Origin: Cylicocyclus nassatus
Lineage: Eukaryota; Nematoda; Chromadorea; Rhabditida; Strongylidae
NCBI GenBank assembly: GCA_958299035.1
Contig: CATQJL010000223.1
Location: forward strand, 50,264,302-50,328,301
Reading direction: 5' to 3'
Length of the DNA stretch: 64,000 nt
Of this stretch, positions 27,001-39,400 are shown in pieces (the stretch's first letter is position 1; each line of letters opens with the position of its first letter). Below the pieces are notes generated by a model, which was not told the DNA's origin, did not search any database, and worked only from the letters and a program-made list of their open reading frames with translations. Made by a program: the position numbers and the translations under genes.

Positions 27001-29893
27001 TCGCAGAAAAAATCGAGAGGACCCATTTTGCTCTCTCTGAGGTGACAGAAAATGCATATCTCGAGTTTTTTGGTTTTGTTCGCTGCTGGAAATTGAGAAA
27101 ATCTTTTCTTCTAGTACAAAATTTTCTAAGCCTTATCTTACCATCGCTTTAAAAGATCCGCGATTCCATTGTACTCATGATACTCATGCGACCTAAAAGG
27201 GCCATAACGCCACGTCTTGTTTATGCTAAAAATTCAAAGGTTAAAAATTCTTTTAGATTAATATTTATATAAGCTTTTCGACGCAAAACTCACCAGTAAG
27301 AAATAGATATTCTCAAAAAAAGTTTCCTTTTCTGGTTCTAGATTTCATGGCAGTAGAGAAAAAGGAAAATTTCTACATTCTTGCTGCCTTTTCGAGGTAC
27401 GGAACCACAGAGAGAAAAAAAATCCTTTGAAAACGGAAGGATCTTGAAAACCCAAAAGAAAATAGTCAAGTGGTCTGGACGATGTTCACGAAAAATTATT
27501 GTTTCTACACAATCAGCACGTTAAAAGAGATATAAAAAACGGGTAAAATTTCTGAAACAAATCAATACGTATGAAAGTGATGTGTTTTTAGACGCAAATA
27601 GGACTTTTGCTTTCACATAGACCGAACCTTTTCACTGGATTTAATGTGAAACAGAAATTTCGAACTCTTACTGTCAACTACAAGAATTTTTGAAGGAGAA
27701 ATTGCAGATTTGAATGAAAAAAAACTTTTTGGTTAGTTCGCAAAATTATGAAACGCTCAGCATTCGTGTTTGGAGCAATATTGACTCTAAAATCAATATC
27801 TTTTCTGTCTTAGAGGCAGTGGCTCGGAAAAATTGCAACTGCTCGCTTTCTCCTTGGCCTTCTGGGTGCGTTTAGACCAGAGCTGTGCTTGAAAAGTCGA
27901 AAATGTGCTTTTTATTGTCTTCTCCGGCTTTGGAGATTGCTAAGGAGTCTGGAGCGGAGATTCCCGCAGCCGAGTCGCGATTGGCTGCCTGGGCTAATCA
28001 GCCAATCGCCGCCAAAATGAGTGGTGTTACAGTATTTTGTAGCCAGTCACTGGTTTTGACGGGAATCCCCGCTCCAGCCTCCTCAGCAATCTCCAAGACC
28101 GGAAAACCCATAAGAAACACTTTTTTCACTTTCCAAGCATAGCTTCAGTCTACAGAAGGCCAAGGAGGGACAGAAAGCGCGCAGTTGCAGTTCTCCCGAG
28201 CCACTGCCTTTAAGGGTGATTGTGAAGAATTTTTGTTTTCTGTCATCATATGATTTCTGTACAATCTGTAGTGCAGGCGTAGTTATGTCACTGCTGTTCA
28301 AAAACTTATACCTCATAGCCCAGGACCTCCTACAGTTGAATGAACCTATGTCTAAACTGCTTTTCAATTTCTTCATCTTGGACTGAAGCATTTACTTTGT
28401 CATTTCTGACCTACCAGTTTGTTCTGCTTTTTCTGTCATATGGCATCTAACCGTATCATTCTTCAAATATCCTCTTTCCGGTAGCTACACTTTTTTTCTA
28501 ATCTAAGCAGTTTGTGCGATGTTACGTATTGGTTCTTTGAATAATTTAACAGTGAAGCCAAATTTGCCTTAACTTCAAAATCTTAGTTTTACATATTGCT
28601 TAAATGATATTCAATAACATCCAACCTTCAACACGCAGAACTTCGAAACTTTCATGTTTTTGCTGCTGCTGCGTGTTTCACGACTTCAGCGAAAATTGAG
28701 ATTTTCAAAGAATTATCTTCTCTCTGAAAAAAGGAGATCAGAAGGCACCACCGCATGGTGCGAATTGCTCTGTTCGAATCATACACACCTTTCCGAAACT
28801 CCAGAATAGGATTTTCGAAATTAGCCAAACTTTGAGTTGAGAGAAATGATAGGTGAAGAATTTTGGCACTTAGCTACAGGCATTCAGAAGATCATGACTG
28901 AATATTGCAACCTTCGAAAAGAAAATTGAAAGCTGCATCAAAATGCATGTTTAGCCGCATCTGGGCCTCTTTATGCACGTGGTATCTAACTAATCGAAAA
29001 AAGCGACAAAACTTTTGAAAGGTTATCGTCTTGAAATGTATGATGTCGACAAATCGTGGGTAGAATAGCGACACTACGGCTATATTTGAAGTGAGAATCT
29101 CATTAAAAGGGTGCAGTTGATTTTGGTTTTACGCCCTTCCATTTCATAAATATATGTTAATGCACCAATTCAAATAAACCTCATGAAGAGAAGAAGGACT
29201 TCAAATTATGAGTGCTGAATGGAATACACATTTTCTAAATGAGGATAGAACATTCCAGCCACTACACCACAAGAAGAACAGCATGAGTACCCAGCGCCTC
29301 AGGAGAACTCAGAAAGCGTTGTTCTGGAACCTCCACTGATCAAAAGAGGTTGGATGAAAACAGTGATAGAGCTTAGACTAACATCTTTGATTCCAGGCAT
29401 TGATCCTCTTTCGATTCCTCGTTTGATCAGAGAGCCACCATTGAAACGAATTGATCCTTTTTCGATCCCACGTTTGATCAGAGAGCCACCATTGAAACGA
29501 GGAGAGAAGAGAGACTCCTATGTGTACCCACTGACGAGTTCGCAGCTTGACAGGATCCCATTGAGAGAACCACCACTTAAGCGAGGGTACTACGAAGATG
29601 AGGAGCAGAATCCGTCGCAAGACCCTACCGAGTATGGAGCTTCATACATGCAAAATCAACAAGGTACTGGCCTTTATAGTTGCTTATACTTCAAGGACAA
29701 ATAACTTTTAGATGATGACTGGCAGACGTCTGCTGTGAGGACATCGAAGCAGCCAACGGAATCTTTGCGGAAAAATATCTACGAGTACCTTGCTAGCATA
29801 CGCAGACAGCTGCCTCCTTCTATCCTCCAGATACCCACGAGGCAAATGAGATCTTCGACGGGACCACGCTCCCCAATGAGGTTATGGCGCTGA
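24043..29893 (+). CDS. Secreted multi-copy peptide precursor (neuropeptide-like, EPPL-KR repeats)
   Basis: Four exons join in phase: 24043-24130, 29259-29348, 29397-29663 and 29712-29893 (stop TGA 29891-29893), 209 codons in all. Residues 1-16 (MYFAVFSALLCISSGA) look like a signal peptide. Residues 30-57 form an acidic spacer ending VVLEPPLI before Lys-Arg. Then come two near-identical 17-residue units (61-77 and 78-94: IDPLSIPRLIREPPL and IDPFSIPRLIREPPL, each followed by KR). After a GEKR spacer, 99-120 ends IPLREPPL before KR. So four segments end EPPL(I)-KR, as in precursors cut by proprotein convertase at dibasic sites. None has Gly before KR, so the peptides would not be amidated. The acidic and basic C-terminus (NIYEYLASIRRQLPPS) carries no repeat. 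Intron 1 is 5.1 kb and full of repeats; the others are 48 bp. I cannot name an orthologue. Exon joins 2-4 are firm; the link to exon 1 rests on phase, signal peptide and splice sites. Confidence 0.72.
24211..24540. mobile_element. hAT-like MITE copy, right end lost
   Basis: Starts CAGTGGCGGTCGC with a poly-G tract. It shares with the copy at 5058-5442 the motifs TGGCGTTAGCCACGC, AAAGGGGGCGTGGCG and CATAAGCCATGTAAGTAA. The right inverted end is missing. It lies just inside intron 1 of the peptide-precursor gene. Confidence 0.7.
27814..28209. mobile_element. TTAA-type MITE with long inverted arms
   Basis: Ends AGGCAGTGGCTCGG and CCGAGCCACTGCCT are inverted copies; the match continues inward (GCAACTGC, CTTTCTCC/GGAC, CTTGGCCTTCTG) for most of each half. 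It is flanked by TTAG on the left and TTAA on the right, consistent with a TTAA target with one mutation. It shares AGGCAG ends with 36385-36738 and 46174-46599. It lies inside intron 1 of the peptide-precursor gene. Confidence 0.7.
28640..29030. repeat. Remnant of the mariner-type element seen at 51304-52183
   Basis: The string CATGTTTTTGCTGC then TGCGTGTTTCA, the later GGTGAAGAATT, and an end GCGACAAAACTTTTGAAAGG all parallel the 51780-52180 segment in the same order. The terminal bases have decayed. Confidence 0.55.
29399..29500 (+). repeat. 51-bp coding tandem repeat (x2) in the peptide precursor
   Basis: Units 29399-29449 and 29450-29500 differ at only a few bases and encode the two 17-residue IDP(L/F)SIPRLIREPPLKR units. 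A shorter related copy ending GAGAACCACCACTTAAGCG follows at about 29569. Confidence 0.9.
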
Positions 29894-31406
29894 ACTCGTT
29901 GTCCGCTTACATACACCCACTTGATCTCCTGCGCCGACAGTAGCAGCTAGCATTGGCATCTCTTGACATATAAATATTGAGTGATGACTGTACATAAATA
30001 TTTTCAGTTATATGGTGAACAGAAAATGACTGACTTCTACCTAGCATACTGCTTTTGTCTATACATCAAAACATAATAGGGTGGTTCATCATATGTCATG
30101 AAGGGACTCCCGCATTCAAATGCGCCAAACACTCTCATTTCATTTCATTTAATCATAGGTATTCTGGTAGAATTTGGGAGCGTAATCAAACAGTGGACCC
30201 CAGGTCCTCTTTTGAGTTCACTTCCTGAAGGTAAAAGTTCCCTGAAATGTTTTTGAACTTTGGAATGTCGTTTTTCGGTCCAATATGGACCTTTGCTTTT
30301 TTCTCTGAAAATGGGCAGTGACCATTAAAGTCATCCGTGAATGCACTACAAAAAATCCCCAACCTAACGGGATTATTCGCTAGCTCGGAAGCATAAAAAT
30401 TTTGAACAATACAGCAGAATGGACCCACCTTGTGGCACTGCGTTGTGCATTTTCCCAGGTTTTGAAAAAGCAGTATTGACACAAACCTCAAGTTAATCCA
30501 AGTGACGAAGTGACAACTCCTTACCATGGTCAACTTTTGCAATAATTCAAACTAGGTACTCTAACAAAAACCTTGGTGAAATTTTTTTTAGGTGCTACCA
30601 TGCCATGTTTGGTCATGCCAAACTTATAAACATCAAATAGCCAGCAACCAAGGTGTTCAATGCAGATTGTTTTGATAAAAGTTTTTTTTTGGTTCTTGAG
30701 GGGCTTTGAGGATAAAATCCTGGTGATTCTAGTTTCAAAGCGCGCCCAAGTTGTGCCCGGAAAATCCGAAATTTGATTCAAAGGTAAACACCCATATGCT
30801 TTGTTAAGTAAGTAATAGGTAGAGTTTCATAAGTTTCAAATTCGTAGATATTAGTAATGATTTTAAGACTTCGCAAAAATGAAGACTTTTAGAAAATTTC
30901 TCTAAAATTACATGCGAGCCCGTCGAAGAAGCCCAGAGAATTCGTTGTCTTGCATTTTGTCTACTCTATCCAACAAAAATTAGAGCTCTTTCTAAAATCA
31001 AACTGAAGATGTTAAAAACAGCTAAATATAGAACTTCTAACGATTATTCAAGCGCCCATAAAACATCACTGCTAAAGGAAGAAATTCTGCTTCGGATAGA
31101 GTTTGAAGCGTTTGTTCATCTTAAATTTTATACAATTCTGGGATAGGTCTGAAAAGCGGCATACATTCTCTTGGCGGGGTTTGTGTCACATACTTTCCAT
31201 TAGGGCCTGAAGTTGGCCTGAAGAGCTTGTAGTCGGTCTAGAGATAAGTAAGCATAGTTTTCACGAATATAATAACCGTTTGCAAGTATACCCATTACTT
31301 TTACCATTCTATCAATTTCTTAAAAACTTTGAGCTATGCGGAAGAGAATTGGCAGAGGGGGCACTGGTAAATCAAATGCTGATCACGATGCAAATAACCA
31401 GTAAAG
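29894..31406. other. Intergenic between peptide precursor and Helitron
   Basis: No exon recognised. TATAAATA and CATAAATA strings at 29968-30002 may serve as variant polyadenylation signals for the precursor gene. Part of 30540-30780 resembles in layout the inner part of 40860-41100, so it may be old mariner sequence. GGGTGGTTCATCATATGTC near 30080 looks like a lone inverted end. Confidence 0.35.
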
Positions 31407-32705
31407 TCTTATATATAAAGCTGAATTCTGTTTGTCTGTATGTATCTGTCTGTACATATGTTCCGAAAAAAAATTTTCATTTTTGAGCCGATCCGGACCA
31501 AACTTTACACACACACACTTCGGGGCGGGTGTTGTAGGCTACCTTCGTTATCGATTATTTGTTAAGTTTGACCTGCGGGCTGGGACTTGGCACAGAGGGG
31601 GAATCGAGTATTCTGGTCACGAATACAATATTATCATAACTTATAATAACGGGCTAAGGGTGTTTACGTGACTTTGTGTGTGTGTGTGTGTCCGTCTGTC
31701 TGTAACGAAATTCATAGAGCGAGTTCCAGCCAATGTCCTGAGCCCAGATTTTGCACAGCGCATGCTACCAGCGTAGAACTCCACCATACAAAATCACGAG
31801 CAGATTCATTGGGTGGATCCATCAGAATTTGCGAGTCAGACGGATCCACTTAGCTTCTGGCCCGCAAAATTGGGTCCGTATCAACGCTTTTTGCAAAGCC
31901 GTGGATGTGTTTAGCAGGTTGATGTATAAGCCATGGACTTTAGACCAAAAAGTGACCAAAGGTTTGCTACTTTATGAAAACGACGCCAAAAGAAATGGTC
32001 GCATAAATGATCAATCCGCCGTGGTTTCACCTGAGCATTTTAGAAGATTTTTGCATCGAGATGTAGCTCACGATAACTATTGTCCTTATGGCGACTACCA
32101 AGCCAAAAAAAGCTTCAAAACCTGTTCAAATTTGCATTTGTTTTTCATTTTCCAAAGTGTCATCCACGCAAAATACCGATCTCACACGAAAAAGCTTAGG
32201 AAATGAGTAGTTGTTTACGAACCATTCGTGAAGGCGGGCATTGCGCGGTAGGTTTCAATGCCATGTTATGCAGAAATGAGTGTGGCATAAGGTAGAAGAG
32301 CCAGTGCGAGCCTCTGCGAAGCAGAGGTGACGCACTGGTTTTCCAAAATTGCGACTACTTCTATCGATTTTATCAATTTCTTGCAAAATTCGAGCTGCGG
32401 GGCTGGACTTGGCACAGGAGGAGAGGAAGGGGGGAAGGGGGAGGGGGTAAGTGAGCATTTAGTTATACAATATTAGTCTTGGGAACTGTCTAAGCTCTCA
32501 CCGATTTCATCGATTTTTTTGCGAATTTTGAGCTACAGGACTGGGCGTAGGCACGGGGGGGGGGTAGTGGGCACGCCCATCACGAAAACAGAGCGGGAGT
32601 ATGGAATTGGCATGTAAAATGGGTACAGAGAAAGATTGTACAGGATAGAGATGGAACATTTATCACAGTTTTAGAGGGCCGGGCGGAGCCGGGTAAGCCA
32701 GTTAG
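31407..32705 (+). mobile_element. Non-autonomous Helitron
   Basis: Begins TCTTATATATAAAGC followed by GTCTGTATGTATCTGTC-type repeats and ends GAGCCGGGTAAGCCAGTTAG. It has no inverted ends and no target duplication, the Helitron pattern (TC start, CTAG-like end, here mutated to TTAG). Inside are the family words CCGATCCGGACCAAACTT, CTTCGGGGCGGG and GGGACTTGGCACAG, repeated in degenerate blocks. A (GT)n stretch and another TCTGTCTGT start-like string near 31670 suggest a second element or internal duplication. A further degenerate tail runs to about 32960. The 151-residue frame at 31751-32206 has no recognisable domain. Confidence 0.7.
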
Positions 32706-33450
32706 TTACCCACACTATTAGTTGAGTTTCTCAATCTTTTGCAAACTTCGGATTGCGGGATTGGGACTTGGCACAGGGAAGATAAAAGTGAGCAAGCTGA
32801 ATATCTGATTACGGAAGCAGACATCTGTCATGTAGATGTAGGACAAAGAAGGAAAATCTTGTTCAGATGTGGGATGGAACGGTGAGTTCCATCATGCAAT
32901 GTTGATAGGGAATGAGCGGAGCTAGGTGTCCCAGCTATCCTCTTATGAATAAGTGTAACCTATCTTTGCTAGAAATGCTCGAACCTAGACCGCAAGTTTG
33001 AACATCAACTTTTTTCATTAGCGACATCTTATCGCTCTGGCATCTTCATTAGAGGAAAGGCCTAAGTATTGTCAGATTTTCTCCGCTTTCTCTCATCTTG
33101 AATTTTCAAATCATTGAAATAAAATGTGGTTCCTTACACGACACAAACGATATTCGCAATGTTTCATGACCCATTATTTTGATTTATTCTTTCTCGAACA
33201 TAAATAGTTAATAGCCATAAAAACCCCGCTAAATGTCAAATAATTTCTTGTTATATGATATTCTGCTGGCATAAGCAAAGTATTTGCCAGGAGCTGCTGC
33301 AGTTTCTCGTCCCTAAGCTTGTAGCACTACTGGTGGCACCCATTTCAACATGGTTATGGGGGCACTGTCACGCCCGAACTTTAAGACGTATGACCCAAAA
33401 TTAACTAATCCATCCTTTAAATCAGTGCTAAGAACATTTGTAGTGCCTCC
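32706..33450. other. Helitron-like tail, then serpin upstream region
   Basis: 32706-32960 repeats Helitron interior words (GGATTGGGACTTGGCACAGG) and a GAGCGGAGCTAGG tail, then plain AT-rich sequence follows. An acceptor-like TTTGTAG at 33437-33443, seven bases before the serpin ATG, is a possible spliced-leader site. No TATA-type promoter can be singled out. Confidence 0.4.
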
Positions 33451-36400
33451 ATGCAAGTTGCTGAGACGAACTTTGCTCTGAACATGCTTCGACAAACTCC
33501 TGCAAGTGAATCGATGGTGGTGTCTCCAGTTTCGGTCATCTTCGCACTCGCCATGGTTCAACTAGGTGCGAAAGGACATACAAAAACGCAGATCAATCGA
33601 GTGATTGCAAATGGTATGAAATAATTAAATCTCTTTTCTGAAATCTGAGTCAAACTAGCAAAACAAGTAATGACAATGTATAAAAAAGAATGGATGTAAA
33701 ACTGTTGAGACGGATGCATAGTGACTATGGCTTCTAAAATACGACCTTAATAAAATCTTGAAGACGGATTCGACTACGACCTTTGCTCGCAGACGAATCT
33801 CAGAAGAGCAAAAGCACGCAAACAAAATTTGGCGCTCTTTCGCGCATAGAAGCAACTATACGCATTTAATATAACGCTTTGAGCAGCATAATCAGGAAAA
33901 TGAGGCTGTCAAAACTGCGCCTCGCGACCATCGTCATTGCCATCATGATACATTTGCTCTCTCGAAACTTTCTTTTATGAACGCTAATCCCAAACCAACC
34001 TGCTAATTTTTTGCAAAACGATTTCCAAAAGTTATGAAAGAAAGCGTTGCTCCTCCTTGGGAGATTAGCACGTGAGCATTGAAGATGATGAATTGTGCTG
34101 GAGATTTCGAGTTGTCTGGTAGTACCTAAATGTGGTTAATTATTACATAAGCAATACCAATTTGGACACCTTTTGTATTTTTTCTGACAGACTTTACTTT
34201 GAAGCAATGAATCAAGTTGATACCGTGTTATTTTTATTTTTTGTTGAAGAGACGAGAAAAAATTACCTAAAGCGAAAAACTAGTCTCAATCTTAACGTAA
34301 TGCCTCAGGATGAGAAATCTCAATGAACATTCAACTAATTGCCAAGATCCCTCATAACATCACGAGCATACATGATGATGTTTGTACATCTCTGTCAGAT
34401 ATGCAATTTAGATTGTCGTAAGGCATTATCTGTTTTTCACTTTTATTATCTTCTGCGTTTTGCCCTGAGATTGTCATGACATCTTGCATCCAATAAAGGC
34501 TGTGTTGAGTTAGAAAAGCTTCTTGAGGAAGAAACGAAGATTATAGGACGGTTGAGCTAATGATGGGACTGCCGCAGTCAAAGGTCTGTTTTCTAAGCCG
34601 TTTCCAAGTCATGCTTTTATCCTCCCAGATTACTCTGGCACCAATTTACCAGCTCCTGAGTGTAGAGGGCTTGGTTGGCCCAGGGGCGGGGATCGAACCT
34701 GTGTCCGATCTGGTCATAGCGGCGCTTCATACCACTACGCCACTCGTCCCCCACTTTTACTGATGGAAAAGGGAAATCTTTTCACAAGGGAAACCAGCAT
34801 GATCATTAAGTAAGAAATTCGCTTGATTTCTAGAACCGGATATACTTTTGCTCATAAACCATCACTAGCATTTCAAGGAATTAAGAGAAATTGAGAGAAG
34901 TTGTGCGTACACCAATTTCTAGTGTTCAAACCGCAGACCGACTGCTTTGAACGCAAAGCGTCAAAGGGATCCGCAACTGCCGAAAAAGTAAAGGAGAGCG
35001 AACGCTCCGCGAAGCACACGCGCAGCCATGCGTCTAGGTCTGCCAGCGATTAGAGCAAATGGAGTGCGACTTAAAAATCTGAAAATATTAGGTAGTTTCA
35101 AAGTCCGTAGAGTTTTTATTTTTGTAGCCATTCTCGATGAAGCCTTGTTCAAAGTACCTGTACCGTTCGAAAGAGCCAATCCTGCTCTACAAATGCCGTT
35201 GTTCGTTTTCGGAGCGAATCTAATTCCTTTTGATTTATAACCTCTCAAAGCAAAGTTTTTTTTTGAGGCAAAAATTGGCGATTTCGGCAACTGCACTTTC
35301 CGCATTTGGTCCTTATCCCACAAAATGTTATTGTCATATGTAGGCGGAATGAATAGTAACAAGCAAGACTGGTATACTGACAAAGACTGGTATTGCAGCA
35401 TGCCAATATGCTTAAAACCATTTGAACAAGGTCCCAATAGTTGTTGTCTTTGACTGCTGCCGCTTGAGATTTGTGCGTTGTTTAGCGACAGTATGTGTCG
35501 GTCTTCCTATCGGCCCTGAAGAATGAATGAGTCTAGGTGGCGTAGATGTATGAGTACAAGCTCTGGCCAACATTTTATGCCTTCTCAAAATTTCTTGGAG
35601 TGGGGACTTCTCTGAATTGTATCAAACGCAAAACATCTACACGCATGGTAAAAGTGCGCTTAATCCTTCTTTATAGCGGCTTTTTAAGTAAGGAGACTAC
35701 TTTTATATGCACCGTAGTCCCATAACTAGTTGTCTTTTGTCACTTATAGCAACTTCAGATGAAAAAATCCCACTTGTGACTTCGTATATGGAGTGAAAGT
35801 TGCAGGTGCCGAAGTCGCCAATTTTTGCCTCTCAAAAAATTTTGCTTCGAGAATTCGTCAAAGATGGGAGTTCAGGTTTGCTCCGAAAACGAACAGTTCT
35901 TCTAGAGCAGAATTTTCTCTTTCTAATGGTACAGGTACTTTGCCATAAACCAACCGCTTCATCTTAAAACGGCGACAAAAATAAAAACTCTACGAACTTA
36001 TGAAACCTAATAGAATACATAATTTATCACAATGTGCTACTTCGATACATTTCTTAGATGGCAGCTGTATGAAAAGAAGGGCGCATCGTTGATTTACTGT
36101 TGGTCATGGGATTGCAAGAGTTGTAAAAGAAAGCGAGCAAGTTTGAGACGTATAACATAGTTTTCAACAAAAACTGTTGAACAGTCTCCGATCTGCTTAA
36201 GTAAGCTCATTCGTAAGCGTTGTGCGAAGATGTAAGTTTGAATTGACTGGGTGAATAAACTGCTGGTTTATTCCTTCTTCTAACAAAGACAGGTCGATTT
36301 TAAAAACTATGGAAATTGACTAGTAGAAATTGTGAAAAGGTGGAAAGGATAGTGCAGTGTACGCAGCCTCGACGTACCTATTAAAGGCAGCGCCCAGGCA

Positions 36401-39400
36401 GATCTGGACCTATGGGGTTTTTACGTGGAAAGTACTTTTGGGGCCCTAACTAAGGCATGCCCAAGCGGCAGCTCAGGTAGTGCTGTAATGGCTGAGATAC
36501 TCCCCTCGAAACTGGACCCCGCGACCATGTTTCGCATGGATTCATGGCGCAAAGCGTGGATCCTGGCGCGAAACTGCCAAGAATCCATGCGAATACGTTC
36601 GCGGGGCCAGTTTCGAGGGGAATATCTCAGCCATTACAGCACTACCTGAGCTGCCGCTTGGGCAGTGCCTTAGTTAGGGCCCCAAAAGTACTTTCCACGT
36701 AAAAGCCCCATAGGTTCAGATCTGCCTGGACGCTGCCTTTAAAGACGACAATAATTATGCGTGGGAGTTTGGGAAAAATCTCTGTATTGTCGTACAGTTC
36801 TATGTGTAAGCTCTTGATTACGTGTCTAGAACTTGCTTTCGTAAAAACATGACCGATTTTTGAAAAGGTGATTTTGTAGCAGGCAACTAGCAATGGAAGG
36901 ATACTAAGTTAGATTCGCCTTTTGAGATGATACACATATATTCGGAATCAGGCTGGAATGCTGATTTCAAATACGCTGTTCCTGAGTGCTTAGCATTATT
37001 CTGAAGCAAATTATGGTTTTTTTCTATGCAAAGCTTGCGTGCTCCTCGACCCACCGATGCTACTTTGTCAACGTCTAGGGTTTTGCAATTGTATAGTGCT
37101 CCCTTTCACGATCGAAAGAATTAATCTATACAGTTCAACATCCTACAACATCCCAGCACTTTTTTCGAGCAGATTCTTTACACGAAAAAAGTGCTTATCT
37201 TCTTATCTATCCTTATGAGATTCAGAAGTCTGTTAGTTACTCACAACAGCAAGCCCATAACTCGTTTCGGAATGATGAAATCAGCGTTTATAGCTGATTG
37301 CAGATATATGTGTCCCATCTCAGAAGGCAAATCTAAGTTATCCTTCCCTTGTAGGAAATCTGAGCTCATATTCGCTTAACAGAAGAAGATCATTCTGCTC
37401 GGTTGAGTTCAGTCCAGCTTTGCTTTGAGTATTACGAACTCCCATAGTTGATCTCTCCCTCGTTCATGAATCTGCCGTCCGTGCTGCCAAAGCGAGAAAG
37501 AGCTCATGAATGCACCTCCTATAAGAACGTCCTCCGTTCAAGTAACGCATATGTATCTCCTCCCCTTCAAGAGTAAATGTGGGGGGGGAGGGGGAGAATT
37601 TATACGGGAGAAGATGCGTGGCGTTAGCTACGCACTCCGAAAATTTTTTGAAGTACTTCTCAAAATTTTTGCGGCCCATAACCCCGAAATCTCAAGAATA
37701 GGGGCGTAGCGGCGCCACCTCCCTCAAATTTTTTTACAAGGCTAACTCAGACTTTTGAAAGTTTTTCATATATTAGGTTGTTCCATATGTCTTTTCATAT
37801 TTAAGTTTTTGCTGCGATGAGTCATACACTTCTTATTCTATAATAAATAGACATCAATATACCTTTCGATAAAACAAAGCAAGCTCTATAAGATGGCGTT
37901 CATGCTTTTGCACCAGCTTCGATCCACCTCAAAACCAAAATCTAAAAAGTTTCGGATGCCCAGAAAATTAAAAATCTTCTATATCTTCGTTCAAAAAGTC
38001 CTAGTGATCTCTCACTCGCTCACGCATATACACTCCACAATAGACACTCATATGTGCTCTTGCTGAATTTTTATATTAGCTAAAAATCGAGAGAACGAAA
38101 ACTTCCATGTTTCTCTCAAAGTGATGCTGTGCTGTTCTTACACTAACAATTGTATACTACAAACTCTTATTGTTAGAAGTGCAAGATTGCTATCTATAGG
38201 CCTTAACTTAACATTTCTCGGAAAACTTATAGAGAGCTAAAAGTTTACGGTTTTTATAAAGAGCTAAAAGTTTACGGTTGTACTTTTGAGGGCTTGTAGT
38301 GCACAATTGTTAGTGTAAAAACAGCACAGCATCACTTTTGGTAAAAACATGCAAATTTTCGTCTTCTTGATTTCTAGCTAAAAAATTCAGCAACACACAT
38401 ACAGGATCTTCCCAAAAAAATGTGTACACTGTTCGATCGTTGACTCTCCTGCTTTCATTTCTTTTGCCGAGCTTACGGTACGATTCTGCAGAGGGAGGTT
38501 CAACTTAGATTTACATTATGGAGCGAATAACCATTCACTCTTCATTACTGTTGGATTACGGTAGGAACTTCGAGGAGGATTTTACGCCATTGAAAGCGTA
38601 TTTTTCTTAAAAAAAAGCCCGAGCTGAAATTTCTTCAACAGAGTTAATTGAAGTCGCTGATTGTAAATATGAAAATTGCATTTCAGTATAGTGCTTCTTA
38701 CAGATTTATCTCAGATTTATTGCAACAACTGCTTTTCAAATGTTCTTCAGAATGACGCTACCAAGAAGCTCGAAAAACTGATGGAAAGTTATGTAGTGAA
38801 ATTAGCACGCCAGAAAGCCTTGCTACACAAATTTTCAGATTCTTTCTAGAAATTATTTCATCTAAACGCCTATTCCACTGTGACGTTGCATGCTGGAAGT
38901 TTGTAATCCTACAGTTATGAAGAGTAATTGGTGATTCGCTCCGTACTGTAAATTTGAGTTGACCTCGCTCTACTAAATGGTACCTCAGGCTTGGCAAAAG
39001 ACATGAAAGCAAGAGAGTTATTTACGTTCAAACAGTGCACATCTTTTTGGGACACTCTGTATACGAGTGTCTGATGTAGAGAGTATATGCTGAGCGAGTG
39101 AGAGATCTGTAGGACTTTTTTGAGCGAAGATATAGAAATTTTTTAATTTTCTGGACATCCGATTTTGGTTTCAAACTTGAGGCGGATCGAAGCTGGTGAA
39201 AAACATGACCGTCATCTCCACGAGCTTGCTTTGCTCTATCGAATGGTTTCCAGAAGTCTATTTAGAACAAGAAGTGTATGATTTAGTATAGCAAAAACTT
39301 AAAAGTAAAAGACTTATGGGACAACCTGATAAAAACAAGCCACTTGCACAGTACACATGCAAGTAACTTTCAAAGGATTATGTAGGGTGTCCGAGGCCTA

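Larger units (their letters stand above)
37577..39384. mobile_element. hAT-like MITE split by a mariner-type element
   Basis: The left piece (about 37577-37772) has the poly-G tract, TGGCGTTAGCTACGCACTCC and TTTTTTTACAAGGCTAA of the 5058-5442 family. The right piece (39330-39384) resumes with AAAAACAAGCCACTTGCACA and GCAAGTAACTTTCAAA. The 1557 bp between them is the insert at 37773-39329. The outer inverted ends are not preserved. Confidence 0.65.

Noticed and set aside
31751..32206. 151-residue open frame
   Set aside because: Within Helitron interior sequence; no Rep or helicase motif.
34680..34757. Minus-strand tRNA gene
   Set aside because: A and B boxes are present but acceptor and T stems do not pair; a SINE explains it better.
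34961..35437. 158-residue minus-strand frame
   Set aside because: It lies on one arm of a foldback repeat and has an overlapping open frame on the other strand.
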